Source: Rhizomys pruinosus
Lineage: Eukaryota > Chordata > Mammalia > Rodentia > Spalacidae
Length of the DNA stretch: 64,000 nucleotides
Assembly: GCA_009823505.1 (NCBI GenBank)
Contig: VZQC01004541.1
Coordinates: 1,694,590 to 1,758,589, forward strand
Direction: 5' to 3'
Position numbers and translations under genes: made by a program
Notes under the pieces: model-generated
Database searches by the model: none
What the model was told of the DNA's origin: nothing
Seen by the model: only the letters and a program-made list of their open reading frames with translations
Shown: piece after piece, positions 1-11,512 of the stretch
How positions within the stretch are numbered: position 1 is the stretch's first letter
Layout: each line of letters starts with the position of its first letter

Positions 1-599
1 CTCCTGTCTACGAAGTTTCTGGGTTCCCTGGTGGTAGAAAGTTTTGATCTGTCCTCCGGTTAGAATGCTGGCTCCCTTGATGCTCTGGACTGGAATCTGA
101 TTTCTCATCAGACAGTCATCGGGGGTCACTGGCATCCCGTGTAAAAAAAAAATAAGCATACCCCTGCCCCCAAACTAACACTGGAGTGGGAGGATGTCAT
201 TTTTCTGTCAAGGGATCCTTCCAGGGAGCCCTCCACAAAGGGCAGCCTAATCCCAGCGCTTCTCATTTGCAGAGAAACCATGTGGAAAGGGAATTTCCGT
301 GGGGAAGGGCCATTTAACTTTATAATAACAGTGAGTGGAGAGAAAGGACTAAGATCATGTCCTCAGTACACCATCGTATCACATTTAGAAGGCTCAGGCA
401 GGAGTATATAGTTTAGAGGAAATAACACAGACAGAAGCCATGTTCATTAAACTGTCAGAAAAAAGGACTGGCAGTTGACCTAACTGCCACTGTACCCATG
501 GGAGTTCATGTACAGTTCAGCAGTGTCAGGTGGACAAACGACTGATGTCACTTGTTGAATTTAAGGCTGGTATGTGTCAGTCTCTCAAAACCATAAGAG
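1..599. other. Non-coding sequence, nothing recognised
   Basis: No open frame with recognisable domains, no SINE and no LTR could be supported here. It precedes a B1 element. Confidence 0.4.
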
Positions 600-745
600 C
601 CCATGCCACGTCACTGTAGCCCCGGGGATAGGCAGAGGCAGGTGGATCTCTGTGAGTTCAAGGCCAACCTGGTCTACATAGTGAGCTCCAGGCCAGCTGG
701 GACTAAAGGGAGACCCTGTCTGAAAAATACCAAAAAAACACTAAG
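600..745 (+). repeat. B1 SINE
   Basis: The B1 core (box B-like GTGAGTTCAAGGCC followed by the AGACCCTGTCT end) and an A-rich tail are present. The first 30 or so bases are diverged. Confidence 0.8.
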
Positions 746-1339
746 TTTTGTTTTGCTCTGGTCTTCCGTCACTGCAGCCTCCCTGCCAGCCCTGGGCTTG
801 GGCACTGAGTGCTGAGGGTGCGGCAGAAAAGCTGGTAGCCAGGGACAGAGACTGGATGGGTGAAGGGGCAGGAGCTGGCAGGCAGGAGAGAGAGAGCAGT
901 GTGGGCACTGGGAGCCCACACCCCCTCCAGCTTCAGTGAGGCATGCAGTTTGCCAGGCAACTCACAACTCGTGCCAGCTTACCCCCACCCCCCATCAGCA
1001 GTCATCACAGGCTGCATGGAGCTGCAAGAGGTAGACATGGAAGAAGGGACACTGAGCTGACACGGGTGTCTGCGGTGTACACAGGTATCTGGGCTGCTCA
1101 TCAGATGGCTCAGGCAGCTCCCAGGCTGCCTGTAACAGGTGTGAGCCTGGGCCGGACAGCAGGAGGAGGCCTGTGCCAAGGCCAGGGACTCTGCCACCTT
1201 CAGGGGTCTGACTACTTCAGAAGATGTTTTAGGTTTTTAAGCCAAGCCCAGTGGCAAGGGAGGGGAAGAGACCACAACAGTTTAAGTTAACATCCCAAGA
1301 ACCCCCAGAACCCCAGAATTTTAGTTTTATATTTTCCAG

Positions 1340-1725
1340 AAACTTAAAGAGAAAAGTCAGTTTGAGCAGACCTATGGGGAGAAGCAGGGCCGGAAGAGCC
1401 GCTACCGAACACCAGTAAGGGCCGGGACGTCGACGATGAAGAGTGCCAGGCTCCGGAGAACCAGAAACACTGTTTTATACAGTGTAGCTGTCAGATGGTG
1501 TCTTTTTCAGAACTGTAAGAGTACTGTTGTACCTCGAGGACTCTGCTGCGCAGGGCAGCCCCTACCGCAGGTGGTCCTACTAAGTACAGTTTTCCTTGTG
1601 ACCCTCATTACTTAACTGAGGCTCCAAAGGCTGGATTATTATTTGAGCTATGGGCTGACCTGTAGTTAGAAGCCCAGATACTTCAGCGATTGTGGACCCA
1701 AGTCCAATAAAACCCCCCTCCCTCT
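1340..1725 (+). other. Possible 3' terminal exon of an unidentified plus-strand gene
   Basis: A pyrimidine-rich tract ending in CAG at 1,337-1,339 could be a splice acceptor. The frame that follows stays open to a TAA at about 1,613-1,615 and begins with a basic stretch (KLKEKSQFEQTYGEKQGRK). An AATAAA lies near 1,706. The segment is unique rather than SINE-derived. I do not recognise the protein. The upstream exon would lie outside the window, so phase cannot be tested and chance is a real alternative. Confidence 0.25.
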
Positions 1726-1739
1726 GACCTTGCCACACC

Positions 1740-2202
1740 TGTGTGGCTACTGCCTCCTGTGCCGGAGACCACGTTCTGGAGAAGCCTGCTGATCCCCAGC
1801 TCTGGCGGCAGACAGCACTGCCCTCAGCTACAGACGCTGCCCCAGGGCTTTCCCTGTGTAAAGCCCCTCGGCCCCTCCCCTCTGCTCTAGTGCAGGTGTT
1901 GTTAGACAGACGCAGGAGGGAAACGCCTGTGTCGGAGAGAAGGCAGTTTTTATTTTATTTTTTTCCCCTTTTCTTTGGGCCACCTGCCCAGCTGGCTCTG
2001 TGCCCAATTTGGCTTGTGACGGACGCCTATGGGTTAGCCGTTGCGAAACCACGGGTCCGGTCTACACCTCCTGGAGGGAGTCCAGTGTGCACTGATTCTG
2101 CTGAGGCAAGGCCTGGCCTGGATCTGCCCGCCCCTCCCCCAGCCCCACTCCGCCCGCAACCCCACTCGCCAGCTTCCTGCATGTGTGTTCGTGTGCGTGC
2201 GT

Positions 2203-2251
<49 letters not shown>

Positions 2252-3590
2252 TCCGTCTAGGAGTCCAAGAGCCTCTGGCTCCCCGCAGCCCCACGTCGCC
2301 CTAGGGTCAGCCAGCTTGCCTTCGTCTCTCCCTCCCAGCCTGGGGGAGGAAAGCAAGCGGTCCTTGTCCGTTTCAGTGGACTCGGAGCCGCAGGCTGAGC
2401 GTGCTGGGCAGTCTCTCCCGGGCTCTGCGCCCGCTGGCTCTGGGCTCCACCTCCTCCCAGCAATGCCCGCCTGCCACCTCTGCCCCTCCAAGTCTGCGGG
2501 GACCCGTGTGCCTACAGCCGGGCTGCGGAAGCCAAGGGCAGGGGCGGGTGGGGGTATTTCCGGCTGCTCTCCAGAGCACAGGCTCCTGGCCAGCTCAGGC
2601 GTGAGCTGTTTGTATGGGGTCTTTTTATTCCCCACCCCCCCTCTTTCCTCACGTTACCGGGCTCCCCACAGGCCCTTGGCCGCATTGGGCCAGCCTCTAC
2701 CCCAACCCGAGGGGGCCAAGATACCTTCGGACCACCGCAGCTGGGCCGCCCCAGCTGGGACCAGGTGCTGGCTGTGCTCGCCTGCTGGAACTTAGGGTCC
2801 CCCGGCCCTACTGGCTTCTGGCTGCCTCAGTGGGGTGTAGCCTCCCCTGCTACCAACCCCGTTGGGGCCATCAATTTATTTTGCTAACAACCCCCCCTCG
2901 GGTCCCCCCCAAACCCCCCACCGCCAATGCTGAAACAAATGACAAAATTACAGATGAAACAATACAGTGACAAAACAAACATACAGAGGCTGTGATAAAC
3001 ATACACGTGACCACCACACATTCACACATCACAGGGTCCCAGACTTTTGGTTACTGAGGGCAGAGTGGCGTCTCACACCTGACCCTGGGACACTGGATCA
3101 GTCATCCAATCTGACTCCCCAGGATTTGTCCCTACTGAGGGTGCCTTAACCAGACCTACCTCCAGAGGTTCCAGAAACGGACAACTTTCTATGATGTTTA
3201 AAAATCTTTGGGGGTGGATTGTCAGAGCCCACTGGCGCACCAAGGCAGTGGAGACCAAAGTCCTCCCAGAGCTCTGGACCATCTCAGAGGGCGCTTCCCC
3301 TGGGAGCCTGTCCAAATCCACTCCCTTCTGCCCGGGGCTGGAACCTAGACGCCCCTGAGGACTGGGGTCAAATTCTCTGGGATTCCTGGTCAGGGAACCA
3401 AATCAATAGGGTAATTTCACCAGAGCAGACCACTCAGACACCAAATAAGGTCAACAGAAAGTCAGGTGCGTAGTCCTGGGTGTGTAGTGCCGAGTCATAG
3501 TTGGGAGGCGCTTATATAGGAAAAACCATATCCAGGGGTGGGAAGTTTAATTTCCAAGCTCAGGGGTGATAAGCCCCTCTAACAATTTCT
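1740..3590. other. GC-rich unique sequence, possible UTR-like DNA
   Basis: This stretch is GC-rich, carries a GT microsatellite and C-rich tracts, and holds long chance open frames on both strands. No domain is recognisable. It might be a 3' UTR of a gene to the left, but nothing proves transcription. Confidence 0.3.
2205..2252. repeat. (GT)n microsatellite
   Basis: About 20 GT dinucleotides in a nearly pure run, with one TA interruption near the end. Confidence 0.95.
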
Positions 3591-3592
3591 TT

Positions 3593-3826
3593 TTTTATTA
3601 TTTTTTATATTTTTTAATTTTATTTATGTGTATGAGTGTACTGTCTGCATGTAGGTTTGTGCACCCAGGTCATGCAATGCCGTGGAGGTCAGAAGAGGGT
3701 GTTGGATTCCCCCTGGAAATGGAGTTAAAGACGGTTCTCAGCTGCCATGTGGTTGCTGGGATTTGAACCCTGGTCCTCTGCAAGAGCAGTCGGCGCTCTT
3801 AACCGCTAGGCCATCTCTCCAACCCT
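3593..3826 (-). repeat. B2 SINE, antisense
   Basis: Reverse complement shows the tRNA-like B2 head (GGTTGGAGAGATGGCCTAGCGG), the middle segment and an A/T-rich tail. Confidence 0.9.
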
Positions 3827-4319
3827 GCCCCATCCCTCCCCCCCGCCCTAACAATTTCTATTCTCTAAAAGCAAGCCAAGCATAAAGTACAGAAGCCATG
3901 CAGAATGAGTTAGTTTCTAAGCAACCAGGAACATACTGTTCTCAAACTCCTTCCTGGAACAATTGACTTAAACTGTTATTCCCCATACTTTGAGTTAAGT
4001 TTAACTACTGGGCTCAGCTGAGGCTCATAATGTGGTATTGCTGTGGGAAATCCTGAGGTGCTTTAGCACATTTTACCACTGGGATATCTCACTGGCCCTC
4101 ATTAATTATATTTCTAATTAGATTTTCTATTTCCTCCTGATTCAGTATTAGTGGATTATGTATGTCCAGAGCACTGTCCATTCTTTGGAGGATATCCAGT
4201 TTGCTGTTCTTCTCATCTACTCTGCTTCTGAAAGATCATTAGTACTATCTCTACTTAATTGGGTTGGGGGCTACTGGGATCAAACCTGGGGCTGCCCACA
4301 TACTAGGAAAGCCTTCTGC

Positions 4320-4480
4320 CATGGAGGCTTTTGGTTGTTTGTTTTGCTTATATTTTGACATAGGGTCTTACTAACTTGCCTAGGGTGACCTTGAACTCCA
4401 TCTCTAGCCCTGCTAGGCCTTGAACTTTTCTCTGGCCTGAGATTTCCAAGTGCTAGGTTTATAGAGGACTGCACCAGGAC
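4320..4480 (-). repeat. Degenerate B1-like SINE, antisense
   Basis: Order of short matches (ACATAGGGTCTTACT, CCTTGAACTCC, CAAGTGCTAGG) follows an antisense B1 but with heavy divergence, so it is an old copy. Confidence 0.5.
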
Positions 4481-4564
4481 ATCCATTTGAATCTTTTTTT
4501 TTTTTAAGTCAGTGTAAAAAATCAAATCTTTCATGTCAAACATTTTGAAACTATATCTTTCTCT

Positions 4565-4800
4565 CCAGCATTCTTTATTTTATTTTATTATTTTATTTTT
4601 TATGTGTACGAGTATACTGTCTGCATGTAGGTTGGTGCACCTGTGTTGTGCAATGCCGCAAAGGTCAGAAAAGGGTGTCGGATTCCCCTGGAACTGGAGT
4701 TAAGGATGGTTCTTAGTTGCCATGTGGGTGCTGGGAATCAAACCTGGGTCCTCTGCAAGAGCAGTCAGTGCTCATAACCGCTGAGCCATCTCTTTAACAT
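4565..4800 (-). repeat. B2 SINE, antisense
   Basis: Full-length antisense B2 ending in the head sequence near 4,795. The A-rich tail lies at the low-coordinate end. Confidence 0.9.
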
Positions 4801-4875
4801 TTTTAAAATGTTAGTTGCAACTCGTATCACTCATTTACTCTCTCCCCACCCCCACCCCCTTTAAAAACTTTGTTT

Positions 4876-5042
4876 TTCTGGGCGTGGTTTCCCACACCTT
4901 TAATCCCAGCACTGGGGAGGCAGGCGCAGGTGGATCTCTGTTGAGTTCAAGGCCAGCCTGGCCTACAGAGCAAGCTCTATCCAGTTAAGCTGGAACTAAA
5001 GGGAGATCCTGTCTTAAAAAGACAAAAAACCAAAACAAACAC
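4876..5042 (+). repeat. B1 SINE
   Basis: Complete B1 from the GGGCGTGG head to AAAAAGAC and an A-rich tail. Confidence 0.9.
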
Positions 5043-5047
5043 CAAAC

Positions 5048-5222
5048 TTTGTTTTTTGAGGCAGGGTCTCTCTAACCCCAGCTCTGTAGATCAGGCTGGC
5101 CTCAATCTTATAGAGATCTGCCAGCTCTGTAGATCAGGCTGGCCTCAATCTTACAGAGATCTGCCTGTCTCTGCCTCCCCCAGTCCTAGGATCAAGGCCA
5201 TGTGCCACTATGCCCAACCTGT
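5048..5222 (-). repeat. B1 SINE, antisense, with an internal 43-bp tandem duplication
   Basis: An antisense B1 in which a 43-bp internal segment occurs twice head to tail (5,079-5,121 and 5,122-5,164). The two units differ at about one position. Confidence 0.8.
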
Positions 5223-5489
5223 CTCCCTTTTGTAAGTCTGATAGTTACATTGATTTACATTGTGGGAAAGCATTTGCTGCCTTAACATATCTTGTTTTCT
5301 CAATGTATTAGTCAGGGGGTCTGTAAAGGAACAGAACTGATAAGGTGAATATGTCTATGTTGGTTAAATATATCGTCTGTTGGTCCTTTAATCACACGTG
5401 GCCGCAATCCACACGATGTTCTTCCCTCCTAGAACCAGGCTGGCAGCTTCACAAGGCCACAAGCCTCCTGGCTGCAGGAGACAGTTCCT

Positions 5490-5961
5490 AGGCTGTGCTT
5501 TTGGCAAGGAGTGGGGAGGAGACTGTGAGAAGTCGCCTGACAAGAAATGAAAGACACAGCCTCAAAGGGACAGTCTGGGAGATAGACTCAGTTTTATTCA
5601 TGCCAGCAGTGTGTTTATATACTAAAAACTACTGTGCTCTGGGCAAGGAAGTGGGGGGCAGGAGGAAGGGGAGGGCGAGCCACATTGGCTCCTACTGGGG
5701 ACAGCAGAGTTCCTTTTTGTGCAAACAGTAAACTAGAGGTGTGACACTTTGGTCACTATCTCGAAGGATGAGGCCATCAGGGTCTGGAACTTTGCAAAGA
5801 TAGTCCAGGCAGGAGACACTGCAATATTCCGACCTCACGGAGCCACAGATAACTCACAGAGATAACTTGATTGCTCATAGAGATATCAGATAACTCTCAG
5901 AAGTTTGGGGACAGATCTTACAGGTCTGCCTTGAGCCAGGCAAAGTTTCATTCTTACATGT
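5490..5961 (-). mobile_element. Probable solo LTR, antisense
   Basis: Read on the minus strand this segment starts TGTAAG, has a TATA-like AGTATATAAAC and, about 20 bases on, a polyadenylation signal (GAATAAAAC), the order expected for U3-R of an LTR. The family was not identified and the boundaries are approximate. It seems to sit inside an older LTR-like repeat on the same strand. Confidence 0.45.
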
Positions 5962-6350
5962 CTAGTCTATCCATGGCTGTGCCACCCCAGAGAGACTGGG
6001 AATCTGTTAATTGCTCAGTCCACAGGAGGCTGGCTGTCTCAGCCAGCTCAAAGGCCTGGAGGATTCCCGCAGATCTGCTGGTCTTCAGTCTGTCTGTGTT
6101 GGAATGTGAAGAGGTTGATTCTAATACTGGCCAAAGAAGCCAGAGCAACAAGATAGAGAAACTCAGCATTGAGAGAGAGGCAGCGGGAGGAAAGTAAAGG
6201 CTCCCTCTGCCCTGTCATTATTAGGGGCTGCCGCCCACATTCAGGGTGGGGCGCTCTGTCTTTAAAGAATCTGATCAAGAAAGTTTCTCAAATTTTAGTT
6301 AATTCCAGATCCAGTCAATTTGACAACCAAGATTAGACATCACACTCATC
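5962..6350 (-). mobile_element. Old LTR-like repeat, antisense, same type as 45,742-46,581
   Basis: The minus-strand reading resembles the LTR at 45.7 kb: a TTGACTGGA start region, a CCCACCCT-AATGTGGG block, and a segment ending in GACTGAGCAA and GATTC. The similarity was judged by eye. Confidence 0.45.
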
Positions 6351-7255
6351 TGCAAACACTTTCCTGCTTTTATTGTGGAAGCTCCACAAGCCCAGATGCC
6401 AAGGTTTTTTACCAAAAGAGGAAGCTCTCCTGCAGTTGGCCACTAGGGTTTATTTAGATTGGGGGTTGAACCTCTACCAATGATAGCCGAGCTCTCTTTC
6501 ACATTGGGGATCAAAGGAGAATGCCATGCTGAGAACGTTTGCTCCCTTATTCTCCTTGTAGTTGCATCCTTCTGGTCATAAGCCGGCCTTGCACAGACAC
6601 TCTGGAGTGATCTCTTTCTTCGCAACCCACAAATTCTTAACATCGATATAGAGGGTGAATCACGTATATTTCTTTTCTTAAAAATCAACTTTTTTTTTTT
6701 TTTTTTTTTTTAGTACAAATGGTTTTATTTGATCCCCCATTTCATGGATTGATGCTCTAATTTCGAGAATTTGTTCTGGGTTAGAGTGATGATGACACAG
6801 CTGTTAAAACAACCAGAACGACAAAATAGTGTTCTCATTTTCACGTTATTTATCTAATTAGTTAGTTTGCTGGCTTGGGATTGTGTTTCCTGTAGCCCAT
6901 TCTAGCCTTGAACAGATGATTTCCTGAGTGCTGGCAGGACAGACATGTGCCATCTCTCTAGGACTTGGCATGGGACAGATCACTCCATTGGGCACTGTGC
7001 ACAGGAGCAAGATCAGAAAGTGCCTACCGTGGGCAAGAAAACAGCTGTGTGAGGAGCGAGCAAGTTCTGCCCCAATGCAAATCTCCCTGGAGCTGGGCCA
7101 ACACTGTCTGGGGAAGAAGCCAGGGCTGTTTTGTCTTCACTTCACTCTCCCTGAGGGAGCTGGTCATGTCACTCAGGGGTCACCAGCCAACCATGGCCTC
7201 CAGGAGGAACGTCCTATGTGGAGTGCCCACGGTTGAGAGGACTTAGGTTCTCCCA
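6351..7255. other. Unique non-coding sequence with a poly(T) tract
   Basis: No gene or repeat family recognised, apart from a T-rich homopolymer at about 6,690-6,711. The overlapping short frames lack domain features. Confidence 0.35.
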
Positions 7256-7257
7256 GG

Positions 7258-7622
7258 CTGCCAGGCTGTGGGTTCCGCTCCGCTGCGGTTGGAGTCTTGG
7301 CGTGTGCACTGCCGTGTGGGAGCAGTGGGGGGCGCTCAGGCCATGAGCGCTCACTCAGTACTTGGGGCCTGGCTGTCCCCAGACGGGGAGGAGCGGCCCT
7401 GGAGCGGCCAGAAAGGGCTCTGGCAGGCCGGCAGCTGACTGAGTATGGACCTTGGTCTAGAGGGTGGAGCCCAACCTGGCCGTTGCTGCCACCTGGCGCA
7501 TGGAGTGCATGCGCCTGGGCTAGAGGAGGAGTTGGTGACGTCACAGTGCGGCGAGACAGCACCTCCCAGTGCTGTTGCCCTGGAAGACTGATACTGAACG
7601 GTGCACGTTACTTCTACGGTTA
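7258..7622. promoter_or_regulatory. Orphan CpG-rich promoter-like segment with a full CRE
   Basis: This 360-bp stretch is locally GC- and CpG-rich in an otherwise AT-richer region. It contains a perfect palindromic cAMP response element TGACGTCA at 7,536-7,543 and an NRF1-like TGCATGCGC at 7,506-7,514. It is not a SINE or recognised LTR. No coding first exon could be assigned on either strand, so it may start a non-coding RNA or be a relic. Confidence 0.45.
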
Positions 7623-7852
7623 GAATCCACTTAAAATCACAATTGTGCGTACGTTTCCTTTAAATCTTTTTTATTCTTTGACCTTTTTTTCCCCTCAAAA
7701 ATCCATCCTTAAGACCTTTTCTTCGTACAAAAATGTGTCCATTCCTTCAACAGATCGGCCTGTGGCCATGTCTGTGAGCATAATCTGAGTTGGTAATTGA
7801 GGCAGGAAGGCGCAGCCCATTGTGGGCAGCGGCGACCTTAGGTCGGTGGGCC

Positions 7853-8080
7853 TGGGCTAGAGATGGCCTAGCGGTTAAGAGCACCGACTGCTCTTGCAGA
7901 GGATCCGGGTTAGATCCCCAGCACCCACATGGCGGCTGAGAACCGTCTTTAACTCCAGCTCCAGGGGAATCTGACGCCCTCTTCTGACCTCTACGGCATT
8001 GCATGACACAGGTGCACAGAACTGCATGCAGACAATACATTCATACACATGAAAAATAATTAAAAAAAAGAAAGAAAGAA
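7853..8080 (+). repeat. B2 SINE
   Basis: Complete B2 with tRNA-derived head, middle part and an A-rich tail with AAAG units. Confidence 0.9.
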
Positions 8081-8229
8081 ATGAAGCTGAGCAAGGCAGG
8101 GGAAGGAGCCGGTAAGCAGCCTCCCCAGTGTCTGCTTCAGCTCCTTCCTCCAAGTTCCTGCCTGGAGTTCCTGACTTGGCGTCCCTCAAGGATGGCGTGT
8201 ATTTTGTACGACACCGAAGACTTTTTTTC

Positions 8230-8745
8230 TCCCACAGATATCTATATAGGACATTGTAATTCTGAGAGAGAAATGCCATGCAGTTTTAGGTTGAATCAAA
8301 GAGTCCTTTATTAGTTGGTGGTCCGAAGAGGCTAACGTACCAAAGAACTCCTGACCCCGAGAAGCAGGGCAGGGTTTGTAAAACTTAAAACCACAATTAC
8401 ATCATGCCAGGGGCAAAGCCAGTAACCATAGCTACATCAGATCACCAGTGGCAGGTCAGTTAAGGTTAGGAAAAAAGTTTCTTAGAATTGTAGAAACAGT
8501 GGGCTCCTTGAGATGTTTGTGTGTGTGTGTGTGGTGGGGGGACGGGACACCCCACCTGGCAACTTGTAAATTTCCCAGTACTGTAGTAACAATGTGCTCT
8601 CTGAAACTGCCTGAATGAGACGTTCTGCCTGGCTGGCTGCAGTGGAACTGGCTGGAAAAAAATAAACTCAGAGCAAAGAAAAGTCAGCAAAATGGGAGTT
8701 ACTTTCACCATTTCAGTCATGATGTTTGTCACGGCAACTGAATGC
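8230..8745 (-). mobile_element. Probable LTR remnant, antisense
   Basis: The minus strand shows a polyadenylation signal (ACTAATAAAGGACTC) followed by a short R/U5-like tail, with a unique GC-mixed upstream part containing a short CA run. No family assigned; boundaries are approximate. Confidence 0.4.
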
Positions 8746-9197
8746 AAACTGTTTTTTTTTTTTTTCCATCTTGTTCTATAATTTTTGGAATTGTGTTTTG
8801 ACCTGTTTTAAGTACCATGTATTAAGTATTAAGATGGTTGATTTAAAGTATCTAGTAAGTGAGGTTTTTCAAACATGATTTATCTCAAATAAAATTTTTC
8901 ATCCATTTAGATATATTTTTCTGTTTTGTATTTTGTGTGATTCTTTGTCCTTCAAGACATTTGAATATTGTAATGGAGGAACTCTGGGAATAAGTTTCTC
9001 TTCTCCAGTGTTTGCTGTTCTTTGTTGTAGTGACCTTTGCAAAGTAATAGTTAGATTCTATGACTGGTATGTACCCTTTGTAATCCATGTTTCTTTAGAC
9101 TGTGTTCAGCCATTGTTTTGACAGACTTCTCTGAATGCTACGAGCTAAAAAAAGGAAAAAGAAAAATGTGATCTGTTTAAAGTTTTATGGATGGCAT
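8746..9197. other. AT-rich non-coding sequence
   Basis: No repeat or gene recognised beyond homopolymer runs. Confidence 0.35.
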
Positions 9198-9228
<31 letters not shown>

Positions 9229-9229
9229 T
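9198..9229. repeat. (TTTA)n microsatellite
   Basis: Eight tetranucleotide units, probably the tail of the degenerate antisense SINE that follows. Confidence 0.9.
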
Positions 9230-9335
9230 ACAGGTCTCACTATGTAGTCCTCGGTGGTCTGAATCTCATTATGTAGGCTAGGCAGGCCCTGACCTTACAG
9301 ACATCCATGTGCCTCTGTCTCTTGAGTACACAGAT
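9230..9335 (-). repeat. Degenerate B1-like SINE, antisense
   Basis: Diverged antisense B1 features (CTCACTATGTAG, GGCTAGGCAGG, CTTACAGACATCC). Confidence 0.5.
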
Positions 9336-9344
9336 TAATTTTTA

Positions 9345-9498
9345 AAATATGTGTGTCTGAATTGATTTGTGCATGTGTGTGCAGTGCCCATGTAGGTCAG
9401 AAGAGGGCATTGTATCCCCTGGAGCTAGAATTATAAGCAGAACCATCCTATGTGGATGCTGGGAACCTAATTCATGTCCTTTCCCAAAATCGTATTGT

Positions 9499-9549
<51 letters not shown>

Positions 9550-9730
9550 TCTTTTCGAGACAAGTTCTCCCTGTAGCCCAAGCTGTCCTGGAACTCACTC
9601 TGTAGACCAGGCAGCCCTTGAACTCACAAAGATTCACCTGCCTCTTCCTCCCAAGTGCTAGGATTAAAGGTGTGGGCCACATGCCTGGAGAGTATTGTCT
9701 CTTAACTGCTGAACCATCTCTCTAGCTCTT
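9345..9730 (-). repeat. B2 SINE, antisense, split by a CT tract and a B1
   Basis: The 3' part of an antisense B2 lies at 9,345-9,500 and its head resumes at about 9,691-9,730. Between them sit a (CT)n tract of about 23 units (9,501-9,547) and an antisense B1 (9,548-9,690). Confidence 0.75.
9548..9690 (-). repeat. B1 SINE, antisense, nested in B2
   Basis: Antisense B1 (GTCTTTTCGAGACA start, TGTAGACCAGGC core) interrupting the B2. Confidence 0.85.
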
Positions 9731-9739
9731 ACCAGGCAA

Positions 9740-10180
9740 CCCTCCCTGCCAAACTGAGCCTACAGATAAGACAGCTGGTTATGAAAGTCTCACATCTTTT
9801 CTGAGCTTGTGCTCCCTCCTGGGCACACACAGATCTTTCTCCATTCCCCAGAATTCTTTGTTACTTTGAATACTTTAATTCCTAAAGGAGATTTTCACTC
9901 TAACTTTTCCTCCTGGACTTTAGGTGGAATCTAGTATATAGGTCATCTGTAATTACTGCTTACCTAGCAATATTTTCAATCACTTCCTGCCAGTTTCCCA
10001 TAATGATTGACTTGTGACTTAGGTAAATAAAGAAGAGGAAGCTATCTGGACATTTGGGCTCTCCCAGCAGACAGGTGGCAATGCACATGCGGTGATGTGC
10101 AGATGATGAGGTCTCTTCTCTTTCCCGAACTGCTTTCCTGGCTATAAAACAAACACTTGTGGCGCAAAATCCTGGGTTTG
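9740..10180. other. Unique non-coding sequence
   Basis: No gene or repeat recognised. Confidence 0.35.
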
Positions 10181-10187
10181 TTTGTTT

Positions 10188-10346
10188 GTTCGTTTGTTTT
10201 TTGGTCTTTTTGAGACAGGGTCTCCCTGTAGCCCCAGCTGGCATGGAACTCACTCTGTAGACCAGGCTGGCCTTGAACTCACAAAGATCTGCCTGCCTCT
10301 GCCTCTCGAGTGCTAGGATTAAAGGTGTGTGCCACCACACTGGGCT
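10188..10346 (-). repeat. B1 SINE, antisense
   Basis: Complete antisense B1 with a T-rich tail of TTTG units at the low-coordinate end. Confidence 0.9.
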
Positions 10347-10435
10347 GCAAAATCTTGTTTTAATGGATCAAAATGAACCTTCTCTTCGGCTGAAAAGTTT
10401 TGAGAAATCTCAGAATACCTAGAGGTGTTCCTTTA

Positions 10436-10475
10436 TTGTGTGCGTGCGTGTGTGTGTGTGTGTGTGTGTGTGCAC
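10436..10475. repeat. (GT)n microsatellite
   Basis: GT-rich run with GC interruptions. Confidence 0.9.
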
Positions 10476-10554
10476 GTGTGCATGCGTGGGTTCGTGCGTT
10501 GGTGTACATACGTGGGTCTGTGCTTCATGCTTAGGAAGATTCAGGTTTGGACCA

Positions 10555-10651
10555 ATGAGATGGCTTAGTTGGTGATGGTACTTGCCACTTCCTGAGACCC
10601 ACATGTGGGAAGGAAAGAAGCACCTTCCACAAATTTTCTTCAGACCTCCCA

Positions 10652-10692
<41 letters not shown>
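10555..10692 (+). repeat. Diverged B2/B3-type SINE ending in (CA)n
   Basis: GAGATGGCTTAG head, ACCCACATG centre and a pure CA run at about 10,656-10,690. Confidence 0.6.
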
Positions 10693-10695
<3 letters not shown>

Positions 10696-10744
10696 AATAA
10701 ATGTAATAAAAGTTTAAAAAAATTCATTTTCCTTTTTCAATGCC

Positions 10745-10930
10745 TTTTTTTTTTGTTTTTGTTTTTTTGTTTGTTTGTTTTTGGTCTTTTTTTTCAAGAT
10801 GGGGGTCTCCCTGTAGCCCCAGCTGTCCTGGAACTCGCTCTGTAGACCAGGCTGGCCTTGAACTTACAAAGATCTGTCTCTGCCTCCCAAGTGCTAGGAT
10901 TAAAGGAGTGGTCCACCATGCCTGGCTTCA
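10745..10930 (-). repeat. B1 SINE, antisense
   Basis: Antisense B1 with a long T/G-rich tail. Confidence 0.9.
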
Positions 10931-10954
10931 CTGCCTTTTTAAAAATATTGTGTC

Positions 10955-11124
10955 AGCTGGGCGTGGTGGCACATGCCTTTAATCCTAGCACTTGGGAGGT
11001 AGAGACAGGCGGATCTTTGTGAGTTCAAGGCCAGCCTAGTCTACAAGGTGAGTTCCAGGACAGCTGGGGCTACAGGGAGACCCTGTCTCGAAAAGACCAA
11101 AATAAATAAATAAATAAATAAAAT
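10955..11124 (+). repeat. B1 SINE with (AAAT)n tail
   Basis: Complete B1 followed by AAAT repeats. It lies head to head with the preceding antisense B1, giving an inverted SINE pair. Confidence 0.9.
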
Positions 11125-11349
11125 ATAAAAATATTGTGCCATTATTCAGAACAGTTTGGAAAGAATAAATCAACTTCTTAAATTGACAATGACTTACTCT
11201 AATACTTTCAAAAGGAACTACATATTTAATGCATCTCTATTATAAATTCAAACAATAGATCCAAACTGAATAAACTTATTCTTACAAAATATTAATATGT
11301 AAAAACAGTTGTATTGCTATGATTCTATTAGCATTAAAAATGATCAAAT

Positions 11350-11512
11350 ATGCCAGGTGTGGTGGTGCACACCTTTAATCCCAGCACTCAGGAGGCAGGG
11401 GCAGGCAGATAGATTTCTGTGAGTTCAAGGCCAGCCTGGTCTACATAGTGAGTTCCAGGCCAGCTGGGGCTACAGGGAGACCCTGTCTTAAAAAGACCCC
11501 CCCAAAAATATA
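11350..11512 (+). repeat. B1 SINE
   Basis: Complete B1 ending in AAAAAGACC and an A-rich tail. Confidence 0.9.

Noticed and set aside
1743..2795. 350-codon open frame on the plus strand, and a 202-codon frame opposite
   Set aside because: It runs through a GT microsatellite and C-rich DNA, has low-complexity composition and no recognisable domain. Both strands are open, as expected from GC-rich sequence.
10419..10845. Frames of about 100 codons around GT/CA repeats
   Set aside because: Created by dinucleotide runs and B1 antisense sequence.
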